DNA of 20,031 nt, from NCBI GenBank assembly GCA_947449515.1, contig CANFSD010000012.1, positions 1-20,031 on the forward strand, in the 5' to 3' direction. This document shows positions 1 to 7,660 of this stretch, one piece after another. The stretch is from Bacteroidota bacterium (GTDB lineage: Bacteria; Bacteroidota; Bacteroidia; UKL13-3). Under the pieces are notes generated by a model that saw only the letters and a list, made by a program, of their open reading frames with translations, searched no databases and was not told the DNA's origin. Numbering within the stretch: the stretch's first letter is position 1; every line of letters begins with the position of its first letter. The translations under genes were made by a program, and so were the position numbers.

Positions 1-75
1 AGTACAGGTGGTGGTGCCTTGTTAGAATACTTTGAAGGAAAAGAACTTCCGGGTATTGCTGCAATAAATGAATAA
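1..75 (+). CDS. pgk: Phosphoglycerate kinase, C-terminal fragment (partial)
   Basis: The window opens inside a gene. The frame starting at base 1 reads 24 residues and stops at TAA 73-75. The visible peptide starts STGGGA, continues LLEYFEGKELPG and ends in AAINE. This matches the conserved end of phosphoglycerate kinase, where the GGG(A) loop contacts nucleotide phosphate and the 'EGK.LPG' helix closes the protein. The enzyme makes ATP from 1,3-bisphosphoglycerate in glycolysis. Only the last 24 residues are present, so the call rests on one strong terminal signature. The start lies outside the window. Confidence 0.85.
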   Translation, partial: STGGGALLEYFEGKELPGIAAINE

Positions 76-97
76 GCAGAGCGTTGCTTATTGCATT
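67..97 (+). terminator. Hairpin at the end of pgk, possible terminator
   Basis: AATAAGCA (71-78) and TGCTTATT (85-92) are perfect inverted repeats around the 6-base loop GAGCGT. AATG (67-70) pairs with CATT (94-97) across a one-base bulge, giving about 12 pairs. The pgk stop codon lies in the left arm. No clear T-run follows, so this may be an RNA-stabilising 3' hairpin rather than a classic intrinsic terminator. Confidence 0.45.
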
Positions 98-114
98 AAA
101 CCTCCCTATTATCC

Positions 115-483
115 ATGCATTTTATTAAGAAGTTTTACTTACCGCTTATTTGGGCGCTTGTAAGTCTGTTTGCCTGTGGGGTAAATGGAAAAAGTTTACC
201 AGTTGTTTCTTTTGATTTAGGCATTGATAAATTGGCGCATTTCCTCTTGTTTGGTATGCAGGCTTGGTTAATCATTTTTGCGCAATACAAAAGCCGTAAA
301 AGCATTACTTGGCCAATATTGCATTGGGCCGTGGCTTTGAGTATTGTATATGGAATAATTTTGGAGGGTATGCAGGCCACAGTTTTTATAAACCGAACTT
401 ATGATTATGCCGATATGTTGGCCAATTCAATAGGGGCATTGTGCTGTTATCCTTTGGCTTATTTTAAATATACTTTAAAATAA
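115..483 (+). CDS. VanZ-like family membrane protein
   Basis: This 122-residue protein has three or four hydrophobic segments (about 8-24, 41-58, 68-86 and 103-118). The VanZ-like signature is visible: DKLAHF near residue 38, a glycine-glutamate helix with 'EGMQA', then an arginine and 'DYADMLANSIGA'. The family is named after the teicoplanin-resistance accessory protein VanZ, but most members, including this short stand-alone type common in Bacteroidota, have no known reaction. The ATG at 115 lies 39 bases after the pgk stop. The gene may be transcribed with pgk or from its own promoter; I see no convincing promoter in the gap. Its last 9 bases overlap the convergent histidine kinase gene. 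Family is confident, function unknown. Confidence 0.8.
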   Translation: MHFIKKFYLPLIWALVSLFACGVNGKSLPVVSFDLGIDKLAHFLLFGMQAWLIIFAQYKSRKSITWPILHWAVALSIVYGIILEGMQATVFINRTYDYADMLANSIGALCCYPLAYFKYTLK

Positions 484-3048
484 TTTTCCGTTGGCATCGG
501 AACCAGCATTGTTTTTCTTTTTGGGCTTATAGTATTGTTCCAATTTCTGAAACAATTCTTCTGGATTAAATGGCTTACTAATATACTCGTTCATGCCACA
601 TTCAATTACCTGTGCTTTTGCATCTGAATTTACATTGGCAGTTAAAGCAAAAATAGGCGTTTGAATACCTGCTTGTCGCATGTGTTTACATGCTTCAAAG
701 CCATCCATTTCGGGCATTTGAAGGTCCATTAAGATAATATCGTAACGTTTTTTCTGTACCGCCACCAATGCTTCTTTTCCATTTCCTGCATGGTCTGTAT
801 GGATTTCCCATTTGTTCAAGAATTTTTTAGCCACCATCACATTCATTGGATTGTCTTCTACCAATAACAAATGCATATCTGGGAAACCTGTTTCTGGATC
901 TTGAATTTGTTTCTTATTGTTACTTTCCTTGCTTTTATCTATTTTAAAAGTTAGGCTGAACCAAAATTCTGAGCCTTCGTTTTTCTTGCTTTTTACTTGT
1001 AGGTCTGAACCCAATAGGTTTACCAAGCTTTTGCAAATAGCCAAGCCCAATCCAGAGCCACCAAATTTACGGGTAGTATCATTGGATGCTTGGGTAAATT
1101 GGTCGAACAATTGAGGTAAAAAGGCATCATCAATTCCAATACCTGTATCTATAAACGAGAAGCGAATTTGAATGTCGTCTTCTGTTAATTTCTCTGTTAT
1201 TGCTTCTACTTTTACACTGCCATTAGGTGTAAATTTAATGGCATTAGAAATTAAGTTATTGAATATTTGATTGAGGCGAAGAGGGTCGCCAATAATGGCT
1301 TTAGGGAAGTTGTTACTTGCGCTTAATTTAAGATCTAGTTTCTTTTCTTTGGCAACATTAACAAATGATTTGAGTGTGTTTTGAAGTGTGTAGTATAAGT
1401 CAAATGAACGCTCTTCAATGTCAATTTTACCGGCATCAATTTTATTGAAATCTAAAATATCATTGAGCAGGTATAGGAGGTTATTGGCAGAATATTTAAG
1501 TGCCTCAAGGTTATCATGCTGCTCGTCGTGGGCATTTTCATTGATAAGAATATTAATAATACCAATTACGCCATTCATTGGGGTTCTTATCTCATGGCTC
1601 ATGGTAGATAAGAAAAGGCTTTTTGCTTTGGATGCTTCTTCTGCTTTTTGCAGTGCTATAATGTATTCGCTTTCTAGTTTTTTGCGGTAATCAATATCGC
1701 TATAGGTTCCAATTACACGTATTGGATTTCCTGCTTCATCAAATTCTGCAACTTTTCCCCTGTCTAAAACCCAAAAATAATTTCCTTGTTTATTGCGCAG
1801 TCGGTATTCACATTCATAAAAGGCTGTTTTACCTTCTAAGTGGTCTACAAAAAGGTTCCAGGCCCTAACCAAATCTTCTGGGTGAACCAAGAATTCCCAT
1901 TTGTCTTCAATGGTTTCGTTTGGTTCAAAGCCCAACATTTCATTGAACATGGGTGAGAAAAAAGATTCATCTGTTACCAGGTTTACATCCCATACTGCGT
2001 CCCTGCTACCAGATAAAGCGTAATTCCATCTTTTCTCGGCATTTTCTAATTCTTGTTGTGAGTTCACCACATCGGTGATGTTTTCTAAGATACCCAAAAT
2101 AGAATCTACTTCACCTTTGCTATTGAGAATGGGGATTTTGAAGGTTCTTGCAAAAATTTGTTTATCGCCGGCCTGAATGCTCAATTTTTGAATCATTATA
2201 GGCTCTTTGTCTCTTAGAATAATTTGGTCTGTTGCCAAGTAAGATTCTATTTCGCCCGCTTCTTTAAAAACATCTTCGTCTTTCCTACCCAATACTTCCT
2301 CTTCGCTGAGCAGGAATAAATTTTCCAGTTCTTTGTTCCAAAGCGTATAACGTAAATCGTCCTTTACATTTTTAACAAATACCCCAATGGGTAAATGGGC
2401 AATGAGGTTGTTTAAGAAACTGCTTTGTTGTTGTTGTTGTTGTTCTATTTGCTTTCTGCGACTGATATCCTCTAATACTATGGAAACCCTTGTTGTTACT
2501 TGGTTTTGAATTCTCTTTAATTTGGCAACATTGGTTTTGTATTCATTGTTCTGGAGGAATGTGAACTCTAATTCACGCGCTATGCCATCTGTTTTTACTT
2601 CTTGAAACAGTGCTGTTAAATTAATTTGATAAGGTTTGTCAAACAGGTCATAAACACTTTTACCTGTGTAGTAGGTATCTGAAAATTCTAAGTTTCGTCC
2701 GCTCTCCTTCCAAACTTTTTTGCACAAGTCATTTTCATCCATTTCAAAAATAACTTCGTGCGTAGAACTTAACAGCAGTTCTATGTTTTCTGAATTGGAA
2801 ATGGGTTCGGGCAAAATTGCAGCTTTAACGGCAGGCTTTGTTGCGGGAATTGGTATGGCAGCACTTGGCGCGGGATTGTTACCAATGTTTTTATTTAATT
2901 TAATAGCAGCAGCACTTGCGCCAATAATGAGTAAACAAAGGAGATAGGGGATTTGGTTACCCGAGAAAAGGCCATAGAAAAAGCTTATTAATCCCAGTAG
3001 GAGCACAAGCCATAGCAAACCTCTAACAATCTCTTTTTGTTTTTCCAT
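475..3048 (-). CDS. Membrane-anchored PAS hybrid sensor histidine kinase/response regulator
   Basis: This 857-residue hybrid kinase is an inner-membrane sensor. Two hydrophobic segments (about 10-28 and 33-49) leave almost no periplasmic loop, so sensing is probably cytoplasmic or within the membrane. Three PAS-like regions follow (about 90-198, 210-330, 335-458); the last carries a typical PAS/PAC ending 'GTYSDIDYRKKLE'. HisKA has phospho-acceptor H485 in STMSHEIRTPMNG. The ATPase domain shows the N box (NLISNAIKF, about 598-606), DTGIG (634-638) and GGSGLGLA (663-670). A C-terminal receiver has phospho-acceptor D775 (LMDLQMPEMDG), T803 and K825. Six consecutive glutamines separate PAS1 and PAS2. 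No DNA-binding output domain is present, so a separate regulator or phosphotransfer partner is expected. It lies 2 bases after menC and probably shares its mRNA. Signal and targets are unknown. Confidence 0.95.
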   Translation of the reverse strand: MEKQKEIVRGLLWLVLLLGLISFFYGLFSGNQIPYLLCLLIIGASAAAIKLNKNIGNNPAPSAAIPIPATKPAVKAAILPEPISNSENIELLLSSTHEVIFEMDENDLCKKVWKESGRNLEFSDTYYTGKSVYDLFDKPYQINLTALFQEVKTDGIARELEFTFLQNNEYKTNVAKLKRIQNQVTTRVSIVLEDISRRKQIEQQQQQQSSFLNNLIAHLPIGVFVKNVKDDLRYTLWNKELENLFLLSEEEVLGRKDEDVFKEAGEIESYLATDQIILRDKEPIMIQKLSIQAGDKQIFARTFKIPILNSKGEVDSILGILENITDVVNSQQELENAEKRWNYALSGSRDAVWDVNLVTDESFFSPMFNEMLGFEPNETIEDKWEFLVHPEDLVRAWNLFVDHLEGKTAFYECEYRLRNKQGNYFWVLDRGKVAEFDEAGNPIRVIGTYSDIDYRKKLESEYIIALQKAEEASKAKSLFLSTMSHEIRTPMNGVIGIINILINENAHDEQHDNLEALKYSANNLLYLLNDILDFNKIDAGKIDIEERSFDLYYTLQNTLKSFVNVAKEKKLDLKLSASNNFPKAIIGDPLRLNQIFNNLISNAIKFTPNGSVKVEAITEKLTEDDIQIRFSFIDTGIGIDDAFLPQLFDQFTQASNDTTRKFGGSGLGLAICKSLVNLLGSDLQVKSKKNEGSEFWFSLTFKIDKSKESNNKKQIQDPETGFPDMHLLLVEDNPMNVMVAKKFLNKWEIHTDHAGNGKEALVAVQKKRYDIILMDLQMPEMDGFEACKHMRQAGIQTPIFALTANVNSDAKAQVIECGMNEYISKPFNPEELFQKLEQYYKPKKKNNAGSDANGKLF
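2425..2442 (-). repeat. (CAA)6 trinucleotide run encoding a glutamine tract
   Basis: Six perfect TTG triplets on the + strand are CAA codons on the coding strand. They give six glutamines (residues 203-208) in the linker between the first and second PAS domains of the hybrid kinase. Length changes by slippage would stay in frame. Confidence 0.9.
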
Positions 3049-3050
3049 TT

Positions 3051-4115
3051 TTATTCTGCCTGGTCAAGAGAGGGTAATTGCCAAGCTTTTTGTGCAATAT
3101 AAGACAATGTTCCTTTTTCTGCCACCAAGGGCGATGCAAAATTATTGGTGTATAAATTTCCAGTACCTAAGCCTTGTGGTAATTTTGCTTTTTGAATGGC
3201 TGTCCATTGTGCTATTGCATTTAAACCAATATTTGATTCTAAGGCAGAAGTTGCCCACCATTGCATTTGGTGTTCATCTGCCTTTCTAATCCATTTGGCA
3301 CTGGCACTCATTCCACCCAAAAGGGTTGGCTTAAGAATAAGGTATTTGGCCTTTAAATTCTTTAATAATTTTGGTCCATCTACTTCCGGATCGAGCCCAA
3401 TTAATTCTTCGTCGAGCGCAATGTCTATGGCACTTTTGGCACAAATTTCCTCCAGTATTTCACCTTGTTTGGGTGCAATGGGTTGTTCTAAAGAATGGAT
3501 ATGAAACTGTTTGAAATCTTTTAACAAATGCAAGGCATCTGAATGGCTAAAAGCACCATTGGCATCGAGCCTAATTTCTACTTTGTTTTCATCAAATTGC
3601 TTCCTAAAATTTTCCAATAATTTACATTCTTGGTCGTGGTCTTTTGCCCCAACTTTAAATTTTATGCAGCTAAAACCTTCTTGCGCTTTTTTTACCGCCT
3701 GCTCCAACATGTTTTCTATGCTGTTCATCCAAACCAATCCATTGATGGCAATAGGGGTACCTTTTGTAAAAGAATTTTCAAACAAGATTCTTCTGCCGCC
3801 ATTGATTAAATCGAGTTGGGCTGTTTCCAAGGCAAAGCGAATAGAAGGAAATGCGCTCATGTCTATTTGATGGGGTGAATTTCCTTCATTTAGGAAACTT
3901 AAGAATCCACCCAATTGTGCTTCAAAATCTGGCACATCATCAAGGCTCAGTCCTTTAAGGGGTGAGGCTTCTCCCCAACCAGTTGCATTTGGGTTGCTGG
4001 GGTGTTTTACGTAAATTAAATACGCGTTATGCTCGTTAAGGGCACCTCTACTGGTAATGGCATCAAAAGAAAATTGGAGGGCTCTTTTTACATAGCCATA
4101 GTGAAGGTGGTTCAT
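3051..4115 (-). CDS. menC: o-Succinylbenzoate synthase (MenC)
   Basis: MenC is an enolase-superfamily enzyme. It dehydrates SHCHC to o-succinylbenzoate in menaquinone biosynthesis. The 354 residues show the muconate-cycloisomerase-type barrel: 'IKFKVG' with K152/K154, metal ligands D184 (RLDANGAF), E210 (SLEQPI) and D235 (ALDEE), and the opposing catalytic lysine K262 (LKPTLLGG). The N-terminal capping domain occupies about residues 1-110. The related dipeptide epimerases and N-acylamino acid racemases share this motif set. Adjacency to menA, with a 4-base ATGA start/stop overlap (4112-4115), makes the MenC role the best reading. The kinase gene follows after 2 bases. Confidence 0.92.
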   Translation of the reverse strand: MNHLHYGYVKRALQFSFDAITSRGALNEHNAYLIYVKHPSNPNATGWGEASPLKGLSLDDVPDFEAQLGGFLSFLNEGNSPHQIDMSAFPSIRFALETAQLDLINGGRRILFENSFTKGTPIAINGLVWMNSIENMLEQAVKKAQEGFSCIKFKVGAKDHDQECKLLENFRKQFDENKVEIRLDANGAFSHSDALHLLKDFKQFHIHSLEQPIAPKQGEILEEICAKSAIDIALDEELIGLDPEVDGPKLLKNLKAKYLILKPTLLGGMSASAKWIRKADEHQMQWWATSALESNIGLNAIAQWTAIQKAKLPQGLGTGNLYTNNFASPLVAEKGTLSYIAQKAWQLPSLDQAE

Positions 4116-4999
4116 AAACTAATTTGACAAAGAAGGGTAATAACAAGGGTGCTTAAAGAAAGCCATTTGAGCAATGGATCAAAACTGGCATGGTCTTTTG
4201 CTTTTTGTGCCATTAATAAATTCCAAACAATAAGGCCCATGCAAGCTAATCTGGTGGGAAGGGCTATAGCTGCTTTTAATTGAAAATTATATAAGCAAGC
4301 AGCTGCAATAATGAGCAATGCACTGTGGTATAATTTTGCATTTTTTAATCCCAAGCGAACCGGTATACTTCTTTTACCTGCCACTTTATCTGATTCAATA
4401 TCGCGCATATTATTGAGGTTGAGTACACCTACCGAAAGCAAACCGTAACAGATAGACAAAAGAATGGCTTCCTCTGAAATTGTTTTGGTTTGTAAATATT
4501 GTGACCCTAAAACTGCTACCCACCCAAAGAAAATAAATACACTGATATCGCCCAGTCCGGCATAACCATAAGGCTTTTTTCCATTGGTATAAAATATGGC
4601 GGCAGCAATGGCCAATAAGCCTACTATTAATAATCCAATGGCGCCATTGGTGCCAATAATTTCAAGGGAAGAAAATAACAATGCGCAACCACTTATAAAG
4701 GAAAGACCCGAAAACAAGAAAAGGGCGTTTTTCATGGTTTCTTTGGAAATGGCTCCAGATTGTACAGCTCTTTGTGGTCCTTTGCGGCCTGCATGGTCTG
4801 CTCCGTGAATGCTGTCACCATAGTCGTTGGCAAGGTTTGATAAAATCTGAAGAAAGAGCGCTGTTAAAAAAGTAAAGAGCGCTATGGTATAATTATTTTG
4901 AAACGAAATTTCGGCACAAAGTAAACCCGCCCAAATGCAGCTTAAGGAGAGGAATAAAGTTCTGAGGCGGAAAGCGCTAATCCATTTAGATATTTTCAT
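4112..4999 (-). CDS. menA: 1,4-Dihydroxy-2-naphthoate polyprenyltransferase (MenA)
   Basis: MenA is an integral-membrane UbiA-superfamily enzyme that attaches the polyprenyl tail to 1,4-dihydroxy-2-naphthoate, giving demethylmenaquinone. Both Asp-rich, Mg-diphosphate-binding motifs are present: NDYGDSIHGAD (about residues 58-68) and NNMRDIESD (about 196-204). 'GPQRAVQSG' after the first motif is MenA-like. About eight to nine hydrophobic helices make up the rest. I chose the ATG at 4999 (MKISKWISAFRLRTL, 295 residues). Starting upstream at 5023 would add eight residues and overlap the start of the divergent CLC gene. menA is first in the menA-menC-kinase operon; the other men genes are elsewhere. 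Confidence 0.92.
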   Translation of the reverse strand: MKISKWISAFRLRTLFLSLSCIWAGLLCAEISFQNNYTIALFTFLTALFLQILSNLANDYGDSIHGADHAGRKGPQRAVQSGAISKETMKNALFLFSGLSFISGCALLFSSLEIIGTNGAIGLLIVGLLAIAAAIFYTNGKKPYGYAGLGDISVFIFFGWVAVLGSQYLQTKTISEEAILLSICYGLLSVGVLNLNNMRDIESDKVAGKRSIPVRLGLKNAKLYHSALLIIAAACLYNFQLKAAIALPTRLACMGLIVWNLLMAQKAKDHASFDPLLKWLSLSTLVITLLCQISL

Positions 5000-5007
5000 T
5001 ATGTTTG
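5000..5007 (+). promoter_or_regulatory. Candidate Bacteroidota -7 element for the CLC gene
   Basis: TATGTTTG fits the phylum's -7 consensus TAnnTTTG exactly and lies 4 bases before the CLC ATG at 5012. Transcription from it would begin at or near the start codon, giving a leaderless or nearly leaderless mRNA. No TTTG/TTG -33 box is visible 17-23 bases upstream, and such octamers arise by chance in AT-rich DNA, so support is weak. Confidence 0.3.
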
Positions 5008-5011
5008 TTAG

Positions 5012-6817
5012 ATGAGTCAGCAAATTAAATACATTCGGTTCTTGCTGAAGTACCCTGTTTATAAATTCTTTAAAAGAAGGAACAAATATATTAGCAATAG
5101 CAATTTCTTAATCATTGCCAGTATGCTTGTGGCTGTAGTGGTGAGCCTTGCTGCCATCGCATTAAAATTTGCCATTCATTCTATAGAAAATTTCCTTATC
5201 AACACCAATGTATTTGAATTACGTTTCCAATATTTGATATATCCCGTACTTGGAATTGTTTTATCGCTTGTTTTTATCCGCTATGTTTTTGGCTTAAAAA
5301 TTTTCGAAAAAGGCCTCACCAGTATTATTTACAGGATCAATTATAAAAAGGGGAAAATAGAACCACACCATACCTATGCGCATCTGGTAAGCAGTGCATT
5401 TACTGTTGGGCTGGGTGGTTCAGTTGGGGTAGAAGCGCCCATAGCCATAACGGGCTCTGCTATTGGTTCGAACCTAGCCAAGCACTTGTTTTTAAACGAC
5501 AGTGATAGAAACCTTCTGCTTGCTTGTGGAGCGGCTGCGGGTATTTCGGCTATTTTTAATTGTCCATTGGGCGGCGTAATTTTTGCTTTGGAAGTTTTGT
5601 TGCGCAGGGTTAGTATTCCGGCCTTTATACCGCTATTAATAGCATCTGCAACGGCTGCGGTTATTTCCCATATATTTTCGCAGGGGCAATTAATTTTGTT
5701 TACCGCAAAGCCATGGGTGCTTAGTGCTATTCCCTATTATTCCATTTTTGCTATTTTTTGTGGTTTGTTATCCGTTTATACCATACGTGTTATTTATGGT
5801 TTAGAGGCGCGTTTCAATAACAAGCATCAGAAATTTTTGGTGGCCATTGCCCAAGGTTTATTGGTGGGAAGTTTAATTTTATTTTCGCCGCTTTTGTATG
5901 GGGAGGGTTATTTTGTAATCAACCAAATTTTGAATGGCACCTTTGATACCTATATGCAAAACATTGCTTACCAAAGTGATTTTAGTTACAATGTGTTGTT
6001 TTTGTCTTTTGTGCTTATTACCCTTTTATTAAAGCCAATTGCTTCGGCATTTACCATAAGCGCAGGAGGAAATGGAGGCATTTTTGCGCCCAGCTTATTT
6101 ATTGGAGCCTTGTTTGGTTTGTTCTTCTCACGCTTGATTAACCTCAGCGGTTTTTTTGAATTAAATGAATTAAACTTTGTAGTAACCGGAATGGCCGGCA
6201 TATTAAGTGGGGTGGTTAGTGCGCCGCTCACTGCTATCTTTATGATTGCCGAAGTGGCGGGGGGCTATACCTTGTTTGTGCCTCTAATGATTGTCTCTGC
6301 AGGGAGTTTCTTTATTACCCGGCTTATTGAACCCGATAGTATTTATACCAAAAAATTGGTACAAGATGGCTATTTAAAGCCTACGCCAGAATTTGAAATT
6401 TTAAAAGATTTTTCGGTTCGAGCCGTTTTAGAAACAGACTTCCCTTCTTTATTACCTGATGACTCTTTGAGAAGGGTAACCGAAGTGGTTTCAAATACCC
6501 GGAGAAATATTTTTCCTGTGGTAAAACGCAATGGCACTTTTGTAGGAATTGTTACCATGGGTCAGTTAAAATCTACCATTTTTAAACCCGATTTATACGA
6601 TAAAGTAAAAGTGAGCGAACTCTTGCTCGACGAGGTAATTAGCATTGAATTGAACGAATCTTTGGAGGTAATTATGGAATTATTTGAATCGTACCCCGAA
6701 ATATTTTACATCCCAGTTTTGGATGGAGATACTTATGTAGGATTTGTTTCTAAAAGCACTTTCCTAAACAAATACAAAGAACTTATGAAGGAATGGGCCG
6801 AAAAGCAACATATTTAG
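5012..6817 (+). CDS. CLC-family chloride channel/transporter with C-terminal CBS pair
   Basis: This 601-residue inner-membrane CLC protein has a transport domain to about residue 440 and two CBS domains (about 465-522 and 532-595), which in this family often bind adenine nucleotides and gate transport. Conserved points: gating glutamate E141 in GGSVGVEAP, GGIFAP (355-360), and Y419, matching the E. coli ClC central tyrosine. The usual GSGIP filter is replaced by EKGLT (99-103). The residue aligned with the E. coli 'proton glutamate' E203 is V195 (FALEVLL), as in channel-type CLCs. Transport mode, channel or exchanger, is therefore open. The ATG at 5012 is 12 bases from the divergent menA start. 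Roles in pH, halide or osmotic balance are inferences from the family. Confidence 0.93.
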   Translation: MSQQIKYIRFLLKYPVYKFFKRRNKYISNSNFLIIASMLVAVVVSLAAIALKFAIHSIENFLINTNVFELRFQYLIYPVLGIVLSLVFIRYVFGLKIFEKGLTSIIYRINYKKGKIEPHHTYAHLVSSAFTVGLGGSVGVEAPIAITGSAIGSNLAKHLFLNDSDRNLLLACGAAAGISAIFNCPLGGVIFALEVLLRRVSIPAFIPLLIASATAAVISHIFSQGQLILFTAKPWVLSAIPYYSIFAIFCGLLSVYTIRVIYGLEARFNNKHQKFLVAIAQGLLVGSLILFSPLLYGEGYFVINQILNGTFDTYMQNIAYQSDFSYNVLFLSFVLITLLLKPIASAFTISAGGNGGIFAPSLFIGALFGLFFSRLINLSGFFELNELNFVVTGMAGILSGVVSAPLTAIFMIAEVAGGYTLFVPLMIVSAGSFFITRLIEPDSIYTKKLVQDGYLKPTPEFEILKDFSVRAVLETDFPSLLPDDSLRRVTEVVSNTRRNIFPVVKRNGTFVGIVTMGQLKSTIFKPDLYDKVKVSELLLDEVISIELNESLEVIMELFESYPEIFYIPVLDGDTYVGFVSKSTFLNKYKELMKEWAEKQHI

Positions 6818-6832
6818 CTTTTGCCATGTCCA

Positions 6833-7201
6833 TTACCACTTTCTATAGGCCACATAAACCGCTAAAACAATCAATGCAAAGGATAAAAGATGGTTCCATT
6901 GCAGTTTTTCGTTAAAAATTAGGGTATTAATAAGGAGGAAAATTGACAATGAAATAACCTCTTGGAGGGTTTTTAGCTCAAAAATACTAAAAGAACCGCC
7001 TTGTTCTATGTAGCCTAATTTATTGGCAGGTACCTGAAAAGCATATTCAAAAAGGGCAATAAACCAACTAATTAATACCAGCCCAACAATGCCCCACTTC
7101 TGCGTAAAGCCCCATTTTGAGAACTGCAAATGGCCATACCAAGCGAAGGTCATAAAGATGTTGGCAATCACTAATAATACCACAGAATAAAAAGTTCTCA
7201 T
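6833..7201 (-). CDS. DUF486 / DMT-superfamily small membrane protein
   Basis: This 122-residue protein has four hydrophobic helices and matches the DUF486 family of the drug/metabolite-transporter superfamily. Recognisable family landmarks are NIFMTFAWYGHL near the N-terminus, 'FEYAFQVPANKLGY' in the middle, 'LKTLQEVISL' and 'WNHLLSFALIV' near the end. A four-helix protein of this type would act as a dimer in the inner membrane; no substrate is established. I chose the ATG at 7201 (MRTFYSVVLL). The frame stays open upstream to 7270, but those 23 residues are not family-like and would overlap the divergent gene. It converges on the CLC gene with a 15-base gap. Confidence 0.82.
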   Translation of the reverse strand: MRTFYSVVLLVIANIFMTFAWYGHLQFSKWGFTQKWGIVGLVLISWFIALFEYAFQVPANKLGYIEQGGSFSIFELKTLQEVISLSIFLLINTLIFNEKLQWNHLLSFALIVLAVYVAYRKW

Positions 7202-7242
7202 CAGATAATTTGGGATAAAGTATGTTTTACGTATAAAAAATA

Positions 7243-7250
7243 TAATTTTG
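7243..7250 (+). promoter_or_regulatory. Candidate -7 element for the acidic hypothetical gene
   Basis: TAATTTTG matches TAnnTTTG and lies 18 bases before the ATG at 7269, inside the only gap between the divergent DUF486 and hypothetical genes. A TTTG at 7209-7212 is too distant (30 bases) to be a normal -33 partner. Confidence 0.35.
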
Positions 7251-7268
7251 CTGCCACAAATAAACAAC

Positions 7269-7613
7269 ATGAAGCAGATAATTGATAAAATTAAAGCAGA
7301 GCTTAAAAAAGATGGTTTTAATGCCGAAAAGGTAATTGCCTTATTACAAGAGTTAAGAAACTATTTTAAAGACAACCTTAAAGAGCCTGGTTTGGTAAAG
7401 ATGATTCGTATGGCCTATGAAGATATTGAAGCCAATGGATCTTATACATTTCTTTTTCTTGAAGAAGATGGTGGCAAAGAAAATTTAGATTATCTAATTG
7501 ACTTATTGGCCGACCATACCAATAAATACAACAGAGAAGAATTGCAAGACGTTAGAAACCTCATGGAAGGAATTGTTCCTGAAGAAGAGGAAGAAGAAGA
7601 TACTGAAGCGTAA
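7269..7613 (+). CDS. Conserved hypothetical acidic helical protein
   Basis: I do not recognise a named family for this 114-residue cytoplasmic protein. It is mostly charged and predicted helical, with no signal peptide or membrane segment. It starts MKQIIDKIKAELKKDGF, carries a central aromatic patch 'NGSYTFLFLEEDGG', and ends in an acidic tail (PEEEEEEDTEA). I chose the ATG at 7269; the frame could begin seven residues earlier at a TTG, but that adds nothing conserved-looking. It is followed within 10 bases by a strong terminator and then purE, so it is probably a one-gene transcription unit. Composition and length suggest a small protein-interaction or regulatory role, but that is a guess. 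Confidence 0.8.
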   Translation: MKQIIDKIKAELKKDGFNAEKVIALLQELRNYFKDNLKEPGLVKMIRMAYEDIEANGSYTFLFLEEDGGKENLDYLIDLLADHTNKYNREELQDVRNLMEGIVPEEEEEEDTEA

Positions 7614-7620
7614 TCAAATA

Positions 7621-7648
7621 GGAGCCCTTAATTGGGCTTTTATTTTTT
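7621..7648 (+). terminator. Intrinsic terminator after the hypothetical gene
   Basis: AGCCC (7623-7627) pairs with GGGCT (7634-7638) around a 6-base loop, with a G-T pair possible below. A T-rich run (TTTATTTTTT) follows. It lies 7 bases after the hypothetical gene's stop and ends about 12 bases before the purE ATG. Confidence 0.75.
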
Positions 7649-7660
7649 AAAAAACATATT

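Noticed and set aside
115..483. VanZ-like gene as a glycopeptide-resistance determinant.
   Set aside because: There are no van ligase or dehydrogenase genes nearby, and short VanZ-like proteins are common chromosomal genes of unknown role.
6801..6822. AAAAGC/GCTTTT inverted repeat at the CLC/DUF486 junction as a terminator.
   Set aside because: Only six mostly A-T pairs around a 10-base loop and no T-run; too weak to list as a feature.
7202..7270. Longer N-terminus for the DUF486 protein (23 extra residues).
   Set aside because: The extension is not family-like and would overlap the divergent hypothetical gene. The ATG at 7201 gives the typical family start.
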